Part shown: piece by piece, positions 39,981 to 49,452 of the stretch
Position numbering within the stretch: position 1 is the first letter of the stretch
Layout of the letters: the number at the start of each line of letters is the position of its first letter
NCBI RefSeq assembly: GCF_024345395.1
Contig: NZ_JAGQBA010000002.1
Coordinates: 186,001 to 250,000 of the forward strand
Source: Cyanobium sp. Tous-M-B4
GTDB lineage: Bacteria > Cyanobacteriota > Cyanobacteriia > PCC-6307 > Cyanobiaceae
Length of the DNA stretch: 64,000 nt
Direction of reading: 5' to 3'
Notes under the pieces: generated by a model
What the model saw: the letters and a program-made list of their open reading frames with translations, nothing else
Told to the model about the DNA's origin: nothing
Databases searched by the model: none
Made by a program: the position numbers and the translations under genes

Positions 39981-40667
39981 TTAGCCAAGGCCGGCTGCCG
40001 TGGCTGGGGGGGCGGTTGGTAGGTCTTTCTGGCTCGTGAGTACCCGATCGATCAGTCCGTACTCCTTGGCTTCCTCAGCGGTGAAGTAAGTCATGCGATC
40101 GGAATCGCGGGATAGCTGCTCCACCGACTTGCCGGTGTTGAGAGAAAGCATCTCCAGCAGGGTGCGCTTGTTGTGCAGCACTTCCTGGGCCCGGATCTGG
40201 ATGTCGGTGGCCTGGCCGCGGGCGCCGCTGCGGGGCTGGTGCAGCACGATCGAGGCGTGGGGCAGGGCGGCCCGGTGGCCCTTGGTGCCAGCGCTGAGAA
40301 TCATGGCTGCAGTGCCCATCGCCTGGCCGATGCAGATGGTGTGTACGGGCGGCTTCACGTAACGGAGCGTGTCGGCGATGGCGAAGGCTTCGGTTTCAAA
40401 GCCAACGGCGTCGCCGGTGTACCAGCTGGTGCCGGTGGAGTTGATGTAGAAGAAAATTGGCTTCTCCGGATTGTCAAACTCCAGGTAGAGCAGCTGGGCA
40501 ATGATCAATTCGGTGACGTCAATGCCCATTTGGCGCTTGGCGTCGTCGTCGCTGAACAGGGGCAAGCCCAGATAAACGATTCGCTCCTTCAGCAGCAGGC
40601 TGGGCAGATCCGGGGGCGGCGTGCGCATAACCGCGGAATCGCCGTAGTAGGGGGCTGACACCGACAT
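39981..40667 (-). CDS. clpR: Inactive Clp protease subunit ClpR
   Basis: A 228-residue ClpP homologue without a catalytic site: where ClpP has S in G-x-(A/S)-SMG it reads ICIGQAMGTAAMILSAG, so the nucleophile is Gly. The His region is ASIVLHQPRSGARGQATDIQ. A handle insertion INSTGTSWYTGDAVGFETEA is typical of cyanobacterial ClpR. It assembles with ClpP3. ATG 40667 (MSVSAPYYGD) is chosen over an open frame reaching 40949, which overlaps the next gene. Confidence 0.94.
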   Translation of the reverse strand: MSVSAPYYGDSAVMRTPPPDLPSLLLKERIVYLGLPLFSDDDAKRQMGIDVTELIIAQLLYLEFDNPEKPIFFYINSTGTSWYTGDAVGFETEAFAIADTLRYVKPPVHTICIGQAMGTAAMILSAGTKGHRAALPHASIVLHQPRSGARGQATDIQIRAQEVLHNKRTLLEMLSLNTGKSVEQLSRDSDRMTYFTAEEAKEYGLIDRVLTSQKDLPTAPPATAAGLG

Positions 40668-40698
40668 CCGCGATTGATAGGAAGCACGTTTGCGGAGC

Positions 40699-41853
40699 CT
40701 AGCGGGGGCTGTCCGCTTGCGGATTGGCCTTGCTGCGCTCTTGCCGTGGTTTGCGCTTGGCGCTGGCCTCCCCATTGGCCTCGGCTGGGGCACCGTCGCC
40801 CCGGGCGAAAACGATCCGGCCAGTGGGGTTTTGCAGGGCTCCGGTGACCACCACTGGCAGCCGCTCGCCAATGCGGCCCCGGGCGCCTTCCACCACCACC
40901 ATGGTGCCGTCGTCGAGGTAGCCCACGCCCTGATCGGCCTCTTTGCCATCGCGGGCGATCTTGAGCAGCAGCTCGTCGCCAGGCTGCACCTCGGGCCGCA
41001 GGGCTATCACCAGCTCGCTGAGGTTGAGCACCTTGAGATCTTTCACCTCAGCCACCTTGGCCAGGTTGTAGTCGGCGGTGAGCAGGGTGCCGCCGGTGTC
41101 GGCGGTGAGCAGCAGCAGCTTGTCGTCGACGCCGTTGCCTTCGTAGCGGGTGCTGTTGACCACCAGCCGCCGGCCGTACTGGTCGCGCAGCTCGCTCAGC
41201 AGCTTGAGGCCGCGGCGTCCCCGGCCGCGCTTCTCGGCGTTGCCCGAGTCGGCTAGGGCCTGGAGCTCATCGATCACGCTCTGGGCCACGATCACCTGGC
41301 CCTCCAGCAGCCCTGAGGCGAGCAGGCCGCGGATGCGGCCGTCAATGATCACGCTGGTGTCGAGGATTTTGGCGCTGGCAGGTTGCAGAACCCCATCGGC
41401 CACCAACATCGCCTCGGTGCTGCTGGGGTTGAACAGGCGCAGCAGGGTGCGGCCATGCACTTCGGCCAGGTTGTAACCCGATACGCCGAAGAAGACGTTG
41501 CTGAGCACCGCCGCCAGCGGTTTGACGAAGATCACCTCCCAGGGCAGGGGCAGCAGCAGGATCGGCGCCAGCAGCAAGTTGGCCACCAGCAGGCCGAGGA
41601 TCAGGCCCACGGCGCGGCTTACCAGCAGGTCGGTGGGCATGGTGCGCACCTGCTGCATCAGCTTGCGCCGCAGCTGCTGGAAGAAAACTCCAGCGATCAC
41701 GCCAAAAAAGGCACCGAAGCCCCCCAGCACCGTGCGCAGCCCTTCTGGGTTGTCCACCTGCAGCAGCAGCTGCTCGGGCAGCAGGTCTACCCCCAGCCAG
41801 CCGGCGGCAGCGCCAGAGATCACAAACAGGATCAGGATGAGGGAGTCAACCAT
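40699..41853 (-). CDS. Membrane PIN-TRAM domain protein
   Basis: A 384-residue protein with about four N-terminal membrane helices (SLILILFVISGAAAGWLGV; LGGFGAFFGVIAGVFF; AVGLILGLLVANLLLAPILL and one more) followed by a cytoplasmic PIN nuclease domain (KILDTSVIIDGRIRGLLASG near residue 165; Asp residues also in VIDELQAL and LLTADYNLAKVA) and a C-terminal TRAM RNA-binding domain (GVGYLDDGTMVVVEGARGRI). It ends in a basic Lys/Arg tail. The same layout is found in Bacillus YacL and in most cyanobacteria; the RNA substrate is unknown. It is encoded upstream of clpR on the same strand. Confidence 0.93.
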   Translation of the reverse strand: MVDSLILILFVISGAAAGWLGVDLLPEQLLLQVDNPEGLRTVLGGFGAFFGVIAGVFFQQLRRKLMQQVRTMPTDLLVSRAVGLILGLLVANLLLAPILLLPLPWEVIFVKPLAAVLSNVFFGVSGYNLAEVHGRTLLRLFNPSSTEAMLVADGVLQPASAKILDTSVIIDGRIRGLLASGLLEGQVIVAQSVIDELQALADSGNAEKRGRGRRGLKLLSELRDQYGRRLVVNSTRYEGNGVDDKLLLLTADTGGTLLTADYNLAKVAEVKDLKVLNLSELVIALRPEVQPGDELLLKIARDGKEADQGVGYLDDGTMVVVEGARGRIGERLPVVVTGALQNPTGRIVFARGDGAPAEANGEASAKRKPRQERSKANPQADSPR

Positions 41854-41943
41854 TCCCGTCGTGCGTGGCTACCCAGCTGATCTGGGTTGCAGCATGCCTG
41901 ATTTCGGTGCCCTTGGCCTGAAGGGGTTTCCGCACCTGTCGTT

Positions 41944-43224
41944 GTGACTGCTCAATTTCCCCATCCAGTGCCAGTCCCAGTTCCAGTCCCAGCGCCAGCT
42001 CCAGTCCCGGCAGTCGCCCTGCCCTGGCCGCCACGCAGTGCCTATTTGCACATCCCCTTTTGTCACAGGCGTTGCTTTTATTGCGACTTTCCAGTGGTGC
42101 CCCTCGGCGACCGCGCCGGCGGCGAAGCGCCGGCGCCGGGGTCGGCCTCGATTGCGGCCTACCTCAGCTTGCTGCTGCAGGAGATTGCCGCCTCGCCCCC
42201 CGGCCCCCCGCTGGCCACGGTGTATTTCGGTGGCGGTACGCCCTCCCTGCTGACGCCCCCCCAGCTAGCGGCCCTGCTGGCGGCTCTGAGCTGCCGCTTT
42301 GGCCTGGCTCCTGGAGCTGAGATCAGCTTGGAGCTTGATCCAGCCAGTTTTGACCAGGATCGCCTGGCTGGCTATCTGCAGGCCGGGGTAAACCGGGTGA
42401 GCTTGGGCGGCCAGAGCTTTGACGATGCCGTGCTCGCCGGGCTGGGTCGCCGCCATCGCGGCGCGGACCTGCTGGAGGCCGCCGGCTGGCTGGCCCAAGC
42501 CCTGGCCGGCGGTGCCCTCAGCAGCTGGAGTCTGGATCTGATTCAGGGATTGCCGGGTCAGGACCTGGGCCACTGGCGCCAGCAACTGCGGCAAGCCATT
42601 GCCCTGGCACCACCCCACCTCTCCGTCTACGACCTCACCCTGGAGCCCGGCACCGTGTTTGCCCAGCGCCACGATCGCGGCCAGCTGCAGTTCCCCGATG
42701 CCGACCTAGGCGCCGACTTGATGGAGCTCACCTGGGCCGAGCTCAGCGCTGCTGGCTACGGCCACTACGAGATCTCCAACTACGCCCTCCCCGGCCACGC
42801 CTCCCGCCACAACCGCGTCTACTGGAGCGGCGCCGGCTGGTGGGGCTTTGGGATGGGAGCCACCGCGGCGCCCTGGGGTGAGCGCCTGGCCCGGCCGCGC
42901 ACCCGCGAGGCCTATGCCGACTGGTTGGCCCAGCCGGGCTCGCCGCCCGCTAGCGCTGGCCAGGCTTGCCCAGGCATGCCGCTGGATGAGCGCTTGCTGG
43001 TGGGGTTGCGCCGCCGCGAAGGGGTGTCCATGCCCGCCCTGCTGGCCCAGGCGGGGCTCGGGCCAGCAGCGCTTGTGGCCTTGCGTGGCCGCTTGGCGCC
43101 CTGGATCAGCGAGGGGCTGCTGCGGATTGAGGGGCCCCGCTGGCGACTCAGTGATCCAGCTGGCCTGGCCCTCAGCAATGGGGTGCTGCGGGAGCTACTG
43201 GCGTGGTGGCAGGAGCAGGAGTAG
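41944..43224 (+). CDS. hemW: Radical SAM haem chaperone HemW
   Basis: A 426-residue radical SAM protein. The iron-sulphur cluster Cys are C40, C44 and C47 in [37 protein letters not shown] and [11 protein letters not shown] follow, and the HemN C-terminal domain begins near 310. The Cys found in true HemN oxidases before the first cluster Cys is absent, as in HemW, which passes haem to target proteins. The N-terminus carries a [14 protein letters not shown] tract encoded by a near-perfect hexamer repeat, an oddity. GTG 41944 is the only start upstream. The 3' end overlaps panB by 53 bases on the opposite strand. Confidence 0.9.
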   Translation: MTAQFPHPVPVPVPVPAPAPVPAVALPWPPRSAYLHIPFCHRRCFYCDFPVVPLGDRAGGEAPAPGSASIAAYLSLLLQEIAASPPGPPLATVYFGGGTPSLLTPPQLAALLAALSCRFGLAPGAEISLELDPASFDQDRLAGYLQAGVNRVSLGGQSFDDAVLAGLGRRHRGADLLEAAGWLAQALAGGALSSWSLDLIQGLPGQDLGHWRQQLRQAIALAPPHLSVYDLTLEPGTVFAQRHDRGQLQFPDADLGADLMELTWAELSAAGYGHYEISNYALPGHASRHNRVYWSGAGWWGFGMGATAAPWGERLARPRTREAYADWLAQPGSPPASAGQACPGMPLDERLLVGLRRREGVSMPALLAQAGLGPAALVALRGRLAPWISEGLLRIEGPRWRLSDPAGLALSNGVLRELLAWWQEQE

Positions 43225-44050
43225 TTGCCTGGGCAGGGTGACGCTGGCTGGCGATCCAGCCCTGCAGTGCTGCCACCCCCAGGGCCCGACCCTGCAGCAG
43301 CGGCGGGCTGAAGGGGGGCTGGCGGCTGGTGAGCCCCAGCAGGTCTGCCGTGACCCGAACCTGGCCATCACAGCCCTCACCGGCGCCGATGCCTATTACC
43401 GGTAGATCCAATTCCTGTTGCAGCAAGGCGCCCAGATTGGCGGGCACGTGTTCAAGCACCAGGGCGAAGCAACCCGCTGCCTGCAGTGCCAGGCCTTGGC
43501 GCCGCAGCCGCTCGCGACTGACCTCATCATTGCCCTGGCGGCGGTAGCCCAGCCGATGCACCGACTGGGGGATCAGGCCGATGTGGCCCATTACCGGTAT
43601 GCCGCTGCGCACCAACCGGTCGATCACGGCCAGGGTCTCAGGCTCGGCGCCTTCAAGTTTCACAGCGGCGGCGGGGGTCTCCTTGAGCACCCGGCCGGCG
43701 GCGGCTACCGCGTCGTCTGGGCTGCACTGGTAGCTGAGGAAGGGCAGATCACAAATAAGCAGGGGCATTTGCCCGGGGCCGCAGCTGCTGGCCAGGCCGC
43801 GGGCCGTGGCCCGGGTGTGGTGCAGCATCTCCTCGAGGGTCACCGGCAGCGTGGTGGCGTGGCCCAGCACGGTCATCGCCAGGGAATCCCCCACCAGCAC
43901 CGCATCAGCTCCGGCCTCGGCCACCAGAGCGCCAGAGAGGGCATCCCAGGCCGTAAGCATCGTGATTGGTAGGCCAGCCTGCTTGCGGCTCGCCAGATCA
44001 GCGGGGCGCAGGGGCACGGGCTTCGGTGCGAGTGATGCCATTGCTAACAT
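43172..44050 (-). CDS. panB: 3-methyl-2-oxobutanoate hydroxymethyltransferase
   Basis: A 292-residue (beta-alpha)8 enzyme that makes ketopantoate from ketoisovalerate with methylene-THF, the first step to pantothenate. [40 protein letters not shown], the Mg-binding CDLPF and KLEGAE, then [20 protein letters not shown] and [13 protein letters not shown] are the PanB signatures. The tail after [11 protein letters not shown] is Pro/Ala/Thr-rich and is read antisense to the hemW end, so the overlap probably arose by loss of the stop. Starts at 44050 or 44041. Confidence 0.95.
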   Translation of the reverse strand: MLAMASLAPKPVPLRPADLASRKQAGLPITMLTAWDALSGALVAEAGADAVLVGDSLAMTVLGHATTLPVTLEEMLHHTRATARGLASSCGPGQMPLLICDLPFLSYQCSPDDAVAAAGRVLKETPAAAVKLEGAEPETLAVIDRLVRSGIPVMGHIGLIPQSVHRLGYRRQGNDEVSRERLRRQGLALQAAGCFALVLEHVPANLGALLQQELDLPVIGIGAGEGCDGQVRVTADLLGLTSRQPPFSPPLLQGRALGVAALQGWIASQRHPAQATTPAPATTPVAPAAPHC

Positions 44051-44060
44051 CTAACCGACT

Positions 44061-44152
44061 CGGACCCATGCGGCTCCGACGCCCAAATCTGGTCAGGACC
44101 GGAAGGGAGCAGCCACACGGGATGCTCAGGGCAGGCGTGGAATCCGGGTCAC
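44061..44152 (+). ncRNA. ffs: Signal recognition particle RNA (4.5S type)
   Basis: The conserved domain IV is GGTCAGGACCGGAAGGGAGC followed by AGCCAC and a closing GCAGGCGTGG. Supporting pairs: ACGCC (44079-44083) with GGCGT, and GACCC (44063-44067) with GGGTC (44146-44150). It binds Ffh and FtsY for membrane targeting. Ends are approximate. It lies in the gap between ftsZ and panB, antisense to both. Confidence 0.9.
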
Positions 44153-44171
44153 CCCAATCACAAACCGCTAG

Positions 44172-45353
44172 CTAGCTGTCCTGGCTCTGGCGGTTGAGCA
44201 GGAAGGGGGGGATTTTGGCGCCCCGTTCCTCCTGGCTGCTGCTGAACAGGGGGGTGCCGGCAAAGCTGACCACAGTGCGCTCGGTGCGGTATGGGGCGCC
44301 ACTTTCAAAGCCGGTGGCGATAACGGTCACATGGATTTCGCCCTCGAGGCGTTCATCCACCACGGCACCGACAATGATGTTGGCGTCAGGATCGACAACC
44401 TCGTAGATCACTTCAGATGCGGTGGTCATGTCCTCCAGGGTCATGTCTTTGCCGCCGCTGATGTTGATCACACAACCCTTGGCGCCATCGATGCGGGCCG
44501 ATTCCAGCAGGGGGCTGCTCATCGCCGCCTGAGCCGCCTCAAGAGCGCGGGAGCGGCCGGAGCCCACACCGATGCCGAGCAGGGCGGTGCCGGCGCCAGC
44601 CATCACCGAGCGCACGTCGGCGAAGTCGACGTTCACCAAGCCCGGCCTGGTGATGATGTCGCTGATGCCCTTAACGCCCATTCGCAGCACATCATCGGCG
44701 GCGCGGAAGGCCTCTTGCAGGGGGGCGCCGGCAATGGCATCGCGCAGGCGATCGTTGGGGATCACGATCAAGGTGTCGACGCTTTCGGCCAACCGGGCAA
44801 TGCCCTCTTCGGCCTGACGCAGCCGCTTGCGACCTTCAAACCCGAAGGGCTTGGTGACGATGCCTACGGTGAGGGCTCCAACTTCCTTGGCGACCTCGGC
44901 CAGGATTGGTGCTGCGCCGGTGCCGGTGCCGCCACCCATGCCAGCGGCGATGAAAACAAGGTCGGCACCCTGCAGTGATTCCTGCAGTTCGGCCCGGGAC
45001 TCTTCCGCAGCCTTTTGGCCGATTACCGGATTGCCGCCGGCACCCAGGCCGCGAGTCAGTTTTTGTCCGAGCTGGATGCGCTTCTGCGATGCCGACTGCA
45101 GCAGCGCCTGGGCGTCGGTGTTCAGCACCCGGTAGCCCACACCCTGAAGGTCGGAGGCAATCATCCGGTTCACCGCATTGCTGCCGCCACCGCCGACCCC
45201 GATCACTTCGATGCGTGCCGACTGGCTCGGCACAATCCCGCCTGAAACGCCGCCAAAGGACGGATCGTTTGAGGCCTGGACACCGTTTGACTGGGAGGAG
45301 CTTTGGGTCATAGCGGCATCGGGGGTGGCGGTGCGATCAATCGGCGACTGCAT
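44172..45353 (-). CDS. ftsZ: Cell division GTPase FtsZ
   Basis: A 393-residue tubulin homologue that builds the division ring. The GTP site is the T4 loop [20 protein letters not shown] near residues 125-144, with [14 protein letters not shown] at the start of the fold and the T7 catalytic loop [20 protein letters not shown]. The C-terminal conserved peptide is [10 protein letters not shown], which binds membrane partners. The N-terminal ~45 residues are a Ser/Gln-rich extension common in cyanobacteria. Starts at 45353 or 45311 are possible. It is the last gene of the miaB-ddl-ftsQ-ftsZ run. Confidence 0.98.
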   Translation of the reverse strand: MQSPIDRTATPDAAMTQSSSQSNGVQASNDPSFGGVSGGIVPSQSARIEVIGVGGGGSNAVNRMIASDLQGVGYRVLNTDAQALLQSASQKRIQLGQKLTRGLGAGGNPVIGQKAAEESRAELQESLQGADLVFIAAGMGGGTGTGAAPILAEVAKEVGALTVGIVTKPFGFEGRKRLRQAEEGIARLAESVDTLIVIPNDRLRDAIAGAPLQEAFRAADDVLRMGVKGISDIITRPGLVNVDFADVRSVMAGAGTALLGIGVGSGRSRALEAAQAAMSSPLLESARIDGAKGCVINISGGKDMTLEDMTTASEVIYEVVDPDANIIVGAVVDERLEGEIHVTVIATGFESGAPYRTERTVVSFAGTPLFSSSQEERGAKIPPFLLNRQSQDS

Positions 45354-45430
45354 TATGTCGACGTTTCCTTGCCTGGATCAGGCGAGTGTCTCACCTTTGC
45401 GGGTTTCCTGGCATGTCTCTGCTGGATTCC

Positions 45431-46264
45431 TTACGGCTCACTGCTGGCGGCAGCCAGTCCAGGGGTGGCGGGTAGGCCCAGCTCGGGTTGTTCTGGATCG
45501 CTGAGATCGATGGATTGCAGCCGGCGGCCCTTCACCTTTGCCGGCAGTTCCTGTTGCAGGTGACGGAGTACTTCAAGGCGCCGCCCCAATTGGGCATCAG
45601 CCGGCCCGAGGCGCACCTTGCCGAGCCGCTTGCTCTGCAGCCAGAGGCTGCTGTCTGGTTCAAAGCGGATCTGGCTGATGTCGCCACCAAGCCGCCCCCG
45701 TTGTTCGAGCACCAGGGCGAGGGCCGGGCGGTAGCGGGCCTGCCAACCCAGCACCAGCAATCCGGCACTGGCTTTTGCTGCGGCCCCCTGGCCCTGGCCA
45801 ATGCTCATCCAGTGGCCGAGTCGATCGACATAGCCCTGCTCGCTTCCCTTGGCGGTGCGTCGCTGGGCCCTGGCTACCGCCTGGCGGTCGACCAGTTCAA
45901 TCCGCAGCCGCGGCGGTGCCATCAGCCGACTCACCTGCACCTGTTCCACCGGCAGGGCACTGGCCAGCACCTCGGCGATGCGTTTGGGATGCAGGCCCAG
46001 CAGGGGTTGGGGAAAGGTCAGCCGGACGGCTTGCACCACCTGGTCGGTTCCCACCTGCTGGCTGCCCACCACCTCCACCTGGTCTGGACCGGTTAGCACC
46101 CATCCCTGACGCAGCAGGCCGTAGCCCAGGCCGCCGGCGAGGGCTAGCAGCACAAGGAAACGCCAAAGATTGCGCAGGCGCTCTCTTCGCCGCTGTTGGC
46201 GCAGTTGGCGCCGCCGCTCCGATCCAGGTGGGACAGGGGTGGCACTCACCGCAACAGGCTCCAC
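45431..46264 (-). CDS. ftsQ: Cell division protein FtsQ (POTRA domain)
   Basis: A 277-residue bitopic membrane protein. A basic stretch (SERRRQLRQQRRRERLRNLW) precedes one helix (RFLVLLALAGGLGYGLLR). The POTRA domain follows (QVEVVGSQQVGTDQVVQAV; LGLHPKRIAEVLASALPVEQ) and then a FtsQ/DivIB beta domain (RLRIELVDRQAVARAQRR; YVDRLGHWMSIGQGQG). It joins the early and late division proteins. It lies 8 bases downstream of the unknown gene and 77 upstream of ftsZ. Confidence 0.9.
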   Translation of the reverse strand: MEPVAVSATPVPPGSERRRQLRQQRRRERLRNLWRFLVLLALAGGLGYGLLRQGWVLTGPDQVEVVGSQQVGTDQVVQAVRLTFPQPLLGLHPKRIAEVLASALPVEQVQVSRLMAPPRLRIELVDRQAVARAQRRTAKGSEQGYVDRLGHWMSIGQGQGAAAKASAGLLVLGWQARYRPALALVLEQRGRLGGDISQIRFEPDSSLWLQSKRLGKVRLGPADAQLGRRLEVLRHLQQELPAKVKGRRLQSIDLSDPEQPELGLPATPGLAAASSEP

Positions 46265-46271
46265 TCCTGGC

Positions 46272-46682
46272 TCACAACTCGCAGCGCGAGCGCGACATCA
46301 GCTCAGCGATCCAGCGCCGGGCCCGCTCCGCATCGGCAAAGGGCAGGTCTTTTTGTTCGCCACCACCAACTAGGCGCAGGCGGCAGGCCCCCTGGCTCTC
46401 TTCCGTGAGGGGCGCCTCGCCCGAACCCAGCGACAGCAGCTCAACCAATTCGAGCTGCTTAATCACAAAAAAGTCATCCTGCTTGAGTTGGCCGGCTTCG
46501 AAGGAGCACCAACTCAGCACGCCATCCACCAGCCGGGCGCCGCCGCAGCTGTCGAGTTTGGCCAGCTCGGAGCCCTCGGCCCATTCGCGAAACAAGCGCT
46601 GCCGCCGCCGCTCTAGCCAGCCCAGGGCGGTGAGCAGCACGAAAACCAAAAGCAGTGGCAGCCAAAGCAGGCCGTGACTCAT
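46272..46682 (-). CDS. Membrane-anchored unknown protein of the division cluster
   Basis: A 136-residue protein with one N-terminal helix ([20 protein letters not shown]) and a soluble domain of ~110 residues with a basic linker [14 protein letters not shown]. The rest, e.g. [20 protein letters not shown] and [20 protein letters not shown], suggests a small beta-rich (PH-like) fold. It overlaps ddl by four bases and is followed by ftsQ after 7 bases, so its expression must be coupled to them. Not a known division gene by sequence; context suggests a cell-envelope role. Confidence 0.75.
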   Translation of the reverse strand: MSHGLLWLPLLLVFVLLTALGWLERRRQRLFREWAEGSELAKLDSCGGARLVDGVLSWCSFEAGQLKQDDFFVIKQLELVELLSLGSGEAPLTEESQGACRLRLVGGGEQKDLPFADAERARRWIAELMSRSRCEL

Positions 46683-47776
46683 GTCGAAGGGCCTCCACTA
46701 GGTACCTGCGAGTGCCATTCTCGGGCCCCTTCGATCAATTCGCGCACCAAGGTGGGCAGGGCCACACCCGTGGCGGCCCAGAGCATCGGGTACATGCTCT
46801 GGCTGGTGAAGCCCGGCAGGGTGTTGATCTCGTTTAGCCACAGTTCGCCACTGGCTTCGCAGAAGAAGAAGTCAACCCGCGAAAGCCCCATGGCACCAAC
46901 GGCCTCACAGGCCTCGATCGCCATAGCCCGGCAGCGTTCAGCCATCGCCTCTGGCACCAGCGCCGGAATCACGGTGTGGCTTTTGCCCTCGCTGTATTTG
47001 GTGTCGTAGTCGTACCAATCGGCTTCAAAGCAGATTTCGCCCAGCACCGAGGCCTGCAGGGGCTGGTGGCCGCCGCCCCGCACCGCGCATTCCAGCTCGC
47101 GGGCCGTAACCCCCTGCTCCACCACCAGCCGGGGATCAAGGGCGGCGGCAAGCTTCAGCCCGGCCTGCATGCTGGCCCGATCAGTGGCCTTGCTGATGCC
47201 CACCGAAGAGCCCAGGTTGGCGGGTTTCACGAAGCAGGGGTAGCCGAGCTGGCTCTCCAGCTGGTCGAGCAGGGCGTCGTCGTTTTGCGCCACTGCGCTC
47301 GCTGACACGCAGGCATAGGGCACCTGGGGCAGGCCAGCGGCGGCGAAGGCGGCTTTCATCGCCTGCTTATCCATGCCCACCGCCGAGCCCAGCACGCCCG
47401 AACCCACATAGGGAACCTGCATCAGGGTGAACAGCCCCTGGATCGTGCCGTCTTCGCCGTTGGGGCCGTGCAATACCGGCAGCCATACATCAATCTCCAG
47501 GGCGCCGGCAGGTAAGCCCCGAAATCCAGGCGGCGGCAGCGGTTGGGGCAGTTGCTCGAGCCGGGCCGGGCTGCCCTGGCGCAACACAGCATCGGCCAAC
47601 TCAGCTCCCCACCAGCGCCCTTCGGGGTCGATGTAGAAGCAATGCAGCGAGTAGTGGGATGCGTTTTCGGCATCCCGCACGGCCGCCGCCACCGTGGCGG
47701 CGGAACGGATTGAGACGGCGTGTTCGCCGGAGGCTCCCCCAAAGATCAGACCAACGGCGATTGGGGTGGGAGTCAT
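46679..47776 (-). CDS. ddl: D-alanine-D-alanine ligase
   Basis: A 365-residue ATP-grasp enzyme that makes the D-Ala-D-Ala dipeptide for peptidoglycan. The N-terminal [18 protein letters not shown], the [19 protein letters not shown] region, [18 protein letters not shown] (P-loop) and [20 protein letters not shown] with the Mg-binding Glu and Asn are all present. [12 protein letters not shown]-like closing [12 protein letters not shown] is intact. ATG 47776 (MTPTPIAVG) is preferred over a start at 47806. The stop overlaps the unknown membrane gene by four bases. Confidence 0.95.
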   Translation of the reverse strand: MTPTPIAVGLIFGGASGEHAVSIRSAATVAAAVRDAENASHYSLHCFYIDPEGRWWGAELADAVLRQGSPARLEQLPQPLPPPGFRGLPAGALEIDVWLPVLHGPNGEDGTIQGLFTLMQVPYVGSGVLGSAVGMDKQAMKAAFAAAGLPQVPYACVSASAVAQNDDALLDQLESQLGYPCFVKPANLGSSVGISKATDRASMQAGLKLAAALDPRLVVEQGVTARELECAVRGGGHQPLQASVLGEICFEADWYDYDTKYSEGKSHTVIPALVPEAMAERCRAMAIEACEAVGAMGLSRVDFFFCEASGELWLNEINTLPGFTSQSMYPMLWAATGVALPTLVRELIEGAREWHSQVPSGGPST

Positions 47777-47809
47777 GCCAGCCGGTATGGGACCCAGGGG
47801 GCCCAAAAC

Positions 47810-49171
47810 TCAGGCCAGTTTGCCGCTCAAGGAGAAGGCGCGCACCTCTTCGATTTGCACCGTCACTAGGTCGCCCGGTTTGATCGGGCTGCCATCGGGG
47901 TTTTGACCGGGGAAAAAGGTGAGCCGGTTGGTGCGGGTGCGGCCCATCACCTGACTGGAGTTTTTGGGATTGCTGCTTTCCACCAGGATCTCCTCACAGC
48001 GGCCGGCGTAGCGGTTGCTGCGCTGCTGGGCGGTGCGCTCCACCAGGGCGTTGAGCTCCTGCAGGCGCTCCACCTTCACCGCCTCGCTGAGCTGGTTGGG
48101 CCAGTCGGCCGCTGGGGTGTTGGGCCGCGGCGAGTAGGCGGCGGTATTCACCAGATCGAAGCCGATCTCCTCAATCAGGGCCAGGGTGCGGCGGTATTGG
48201 GCGTCGCTTTCGCCAGGGAAGGCCACGATCACATCGGCACTGATGGCGGCATCGGGCATGCGCTCGCGGATGCGTTCAACGATGCGGCGATAGCGATCCA
48301 CCGTGTAGCCGCGGGCCATGGCTTTGAGCACTTCGTCGTCGCCGCTCTGGAAGGGCACATGGAAGTGTTCGCACACCTTGGGTAGGTCGGCGCAGGCATC
48401 GATCAGCCGCTCGGTGAAGTAGCGCGGGTGGCTGGTGGCAAAGCGGATCCGCTCAATTCCGGCCACGTCGTGGACGTGATGGAGCAGGTCGGTGAGGGTG
48501 TGGGCGCGGCGGCCCTCCGGGCTGATGCCGGGCAGGTCGCGGCCGTAGGCATCGATGTTTTGGCCCAGCAGGGTGATCTCCTTAAAGCCGCGTGCCGCCA
48601 GGCCCTGCATTTCCAGCTTGATCGCTTCGGGCAGCCGCGACTGCTCCTGGCCGCGCACCGAGGGCACCACGCAGTAGGTGCAGCGCTCATTGCAGCCGTA
48701 GATCACATTCACCCAGCCGCATACCTGGCTATCGCGGCGCGCGGTGGTGATGTCTTCAAGAATGTGTTGCTCACCGGTGGCCAGCACCTGCTGACCCTGC
48801 TCCACCTGGGCCAGCAAGGTGTCGAGTCGGTTGGCGTGCTGGGGGCCCATCACCAGATCCAGCTCGGGCACGCGCCGCAGTAACGATTCGCCCTCCTGCT
48901 GGGCTACGCAGCCCGCCACCACTAGGGTGAGGTTGGGGTTGAGGCGCTTGCGTTGGGCCTGGCGGCCTAGGTAGCTGTAAACCTTCTGCTCGGCGCTATC
49001 GCGGATTGTGCAGGTGTTGTAGAGCACCAAATCGGCGCTGTGCTCGTCTGTGCCGGCCCGGTAGCCCATGGCTTCCAGGATCCCGGCCATGCGCTCGGAA
49101 TCCGCCTTGTTCATCTGGCAGCCAAAGGTGGTGATCCAGTAGCTGCCGCGCTGCGCTTGTGTCGCCGTCAT
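47810..49171 (-). CDS. miaB: tRNA-2-methylthio-N6-isopentenyladenosine synthase MiaB
   Basis: A 453-residue methylthiotransferase with two iron-sulphur clusters. The N-terminal UPF0004 domain has Cys in [29 protein letters not shown] and [12 protein letters not shown]. The radical SAM Cys are in [20 protein letters not shown] near residue 160. The C-terminal TRAM domain contains the [20 protein letters not shown] part. It thiomethylates A37 of tRNAs reading UNN codons. ATG 49171 (MTATQAQRG) is chosen over 49237. It heads the cluster leading to ddl, ftsQ and ftsZ. Confidence 0.96.
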   Translation of the reverse strand: MTATQAQRGSYWITTFGCQMNKADSERMAGILEAMGYRAGTDEHSADLVLYNTCTIRDSAEQKVYSYLGRQAQRKRLNPNLTLVVAGCVAQQEGESLLRRVPELDLVMGPQHANRLDTLLAQVEQGQQVLATGEQHILEDITTARRDSQVCGWVNVIYGCNERCTYCVVPSVRGQEQSRLPEAIKLEMQGLAARGFKEITLLGQNIDAYGRDLPGISPEGRRAHTLTDLLHHVHDVAGIERIRFATSHPRYFTERLIDACADLPKVCEHFHVPFQSGDDEVLKAMARGYTVDRYRRIVERIRERMPDAAISADVIVAFPGESDAQYRRTLALIEEIGFDLVNTAAYSPRPNTPAADWPNQLSEAVKVERLQELNALVERTAQQRSNRYAGRCEEILVESSNPKNSSQVMGRTRTNRLTFFPGQNPDGSPIKPGDLVTVQIEEVRAFSLSGKLA

Positions 49172-49452
49172 CAACCCAGTTTCCGATATCGCTGGCCTAC
49201 TCAGAGATCTTCCACAAGGGTTAGCTGCTGTCCGCAAAGGGCCACCGCTCCCTCACGGCAGTCGCGCAGGTCTGCCAGCTGCTGCTCAAGCAGTTGTTGG
49301 ATCAGGGAGGAGCGGATCGGTGCGCTTGTGATATTCAGGATCGCGAGTTGCTCATGGTGATCCTGAGTTGTGTTGGCCCCAGTGGCTTGTTCACAGGCAA
49401 CCTTTGAGCCATGCCAGCTTGGAAGCCCATTCCAGGAAAGGCCGCTGAAGCC

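Noticed and set aside
49201-49400. Minus-strand frame reading EQLAILNITSAPIRSSLIQQ and ending LTLVEDL
   Set aside because: It looks helical and protein-like but has no plausible start before it runs into the epimerase gene. It could be a small gene with a rare start; not strong enough to list.
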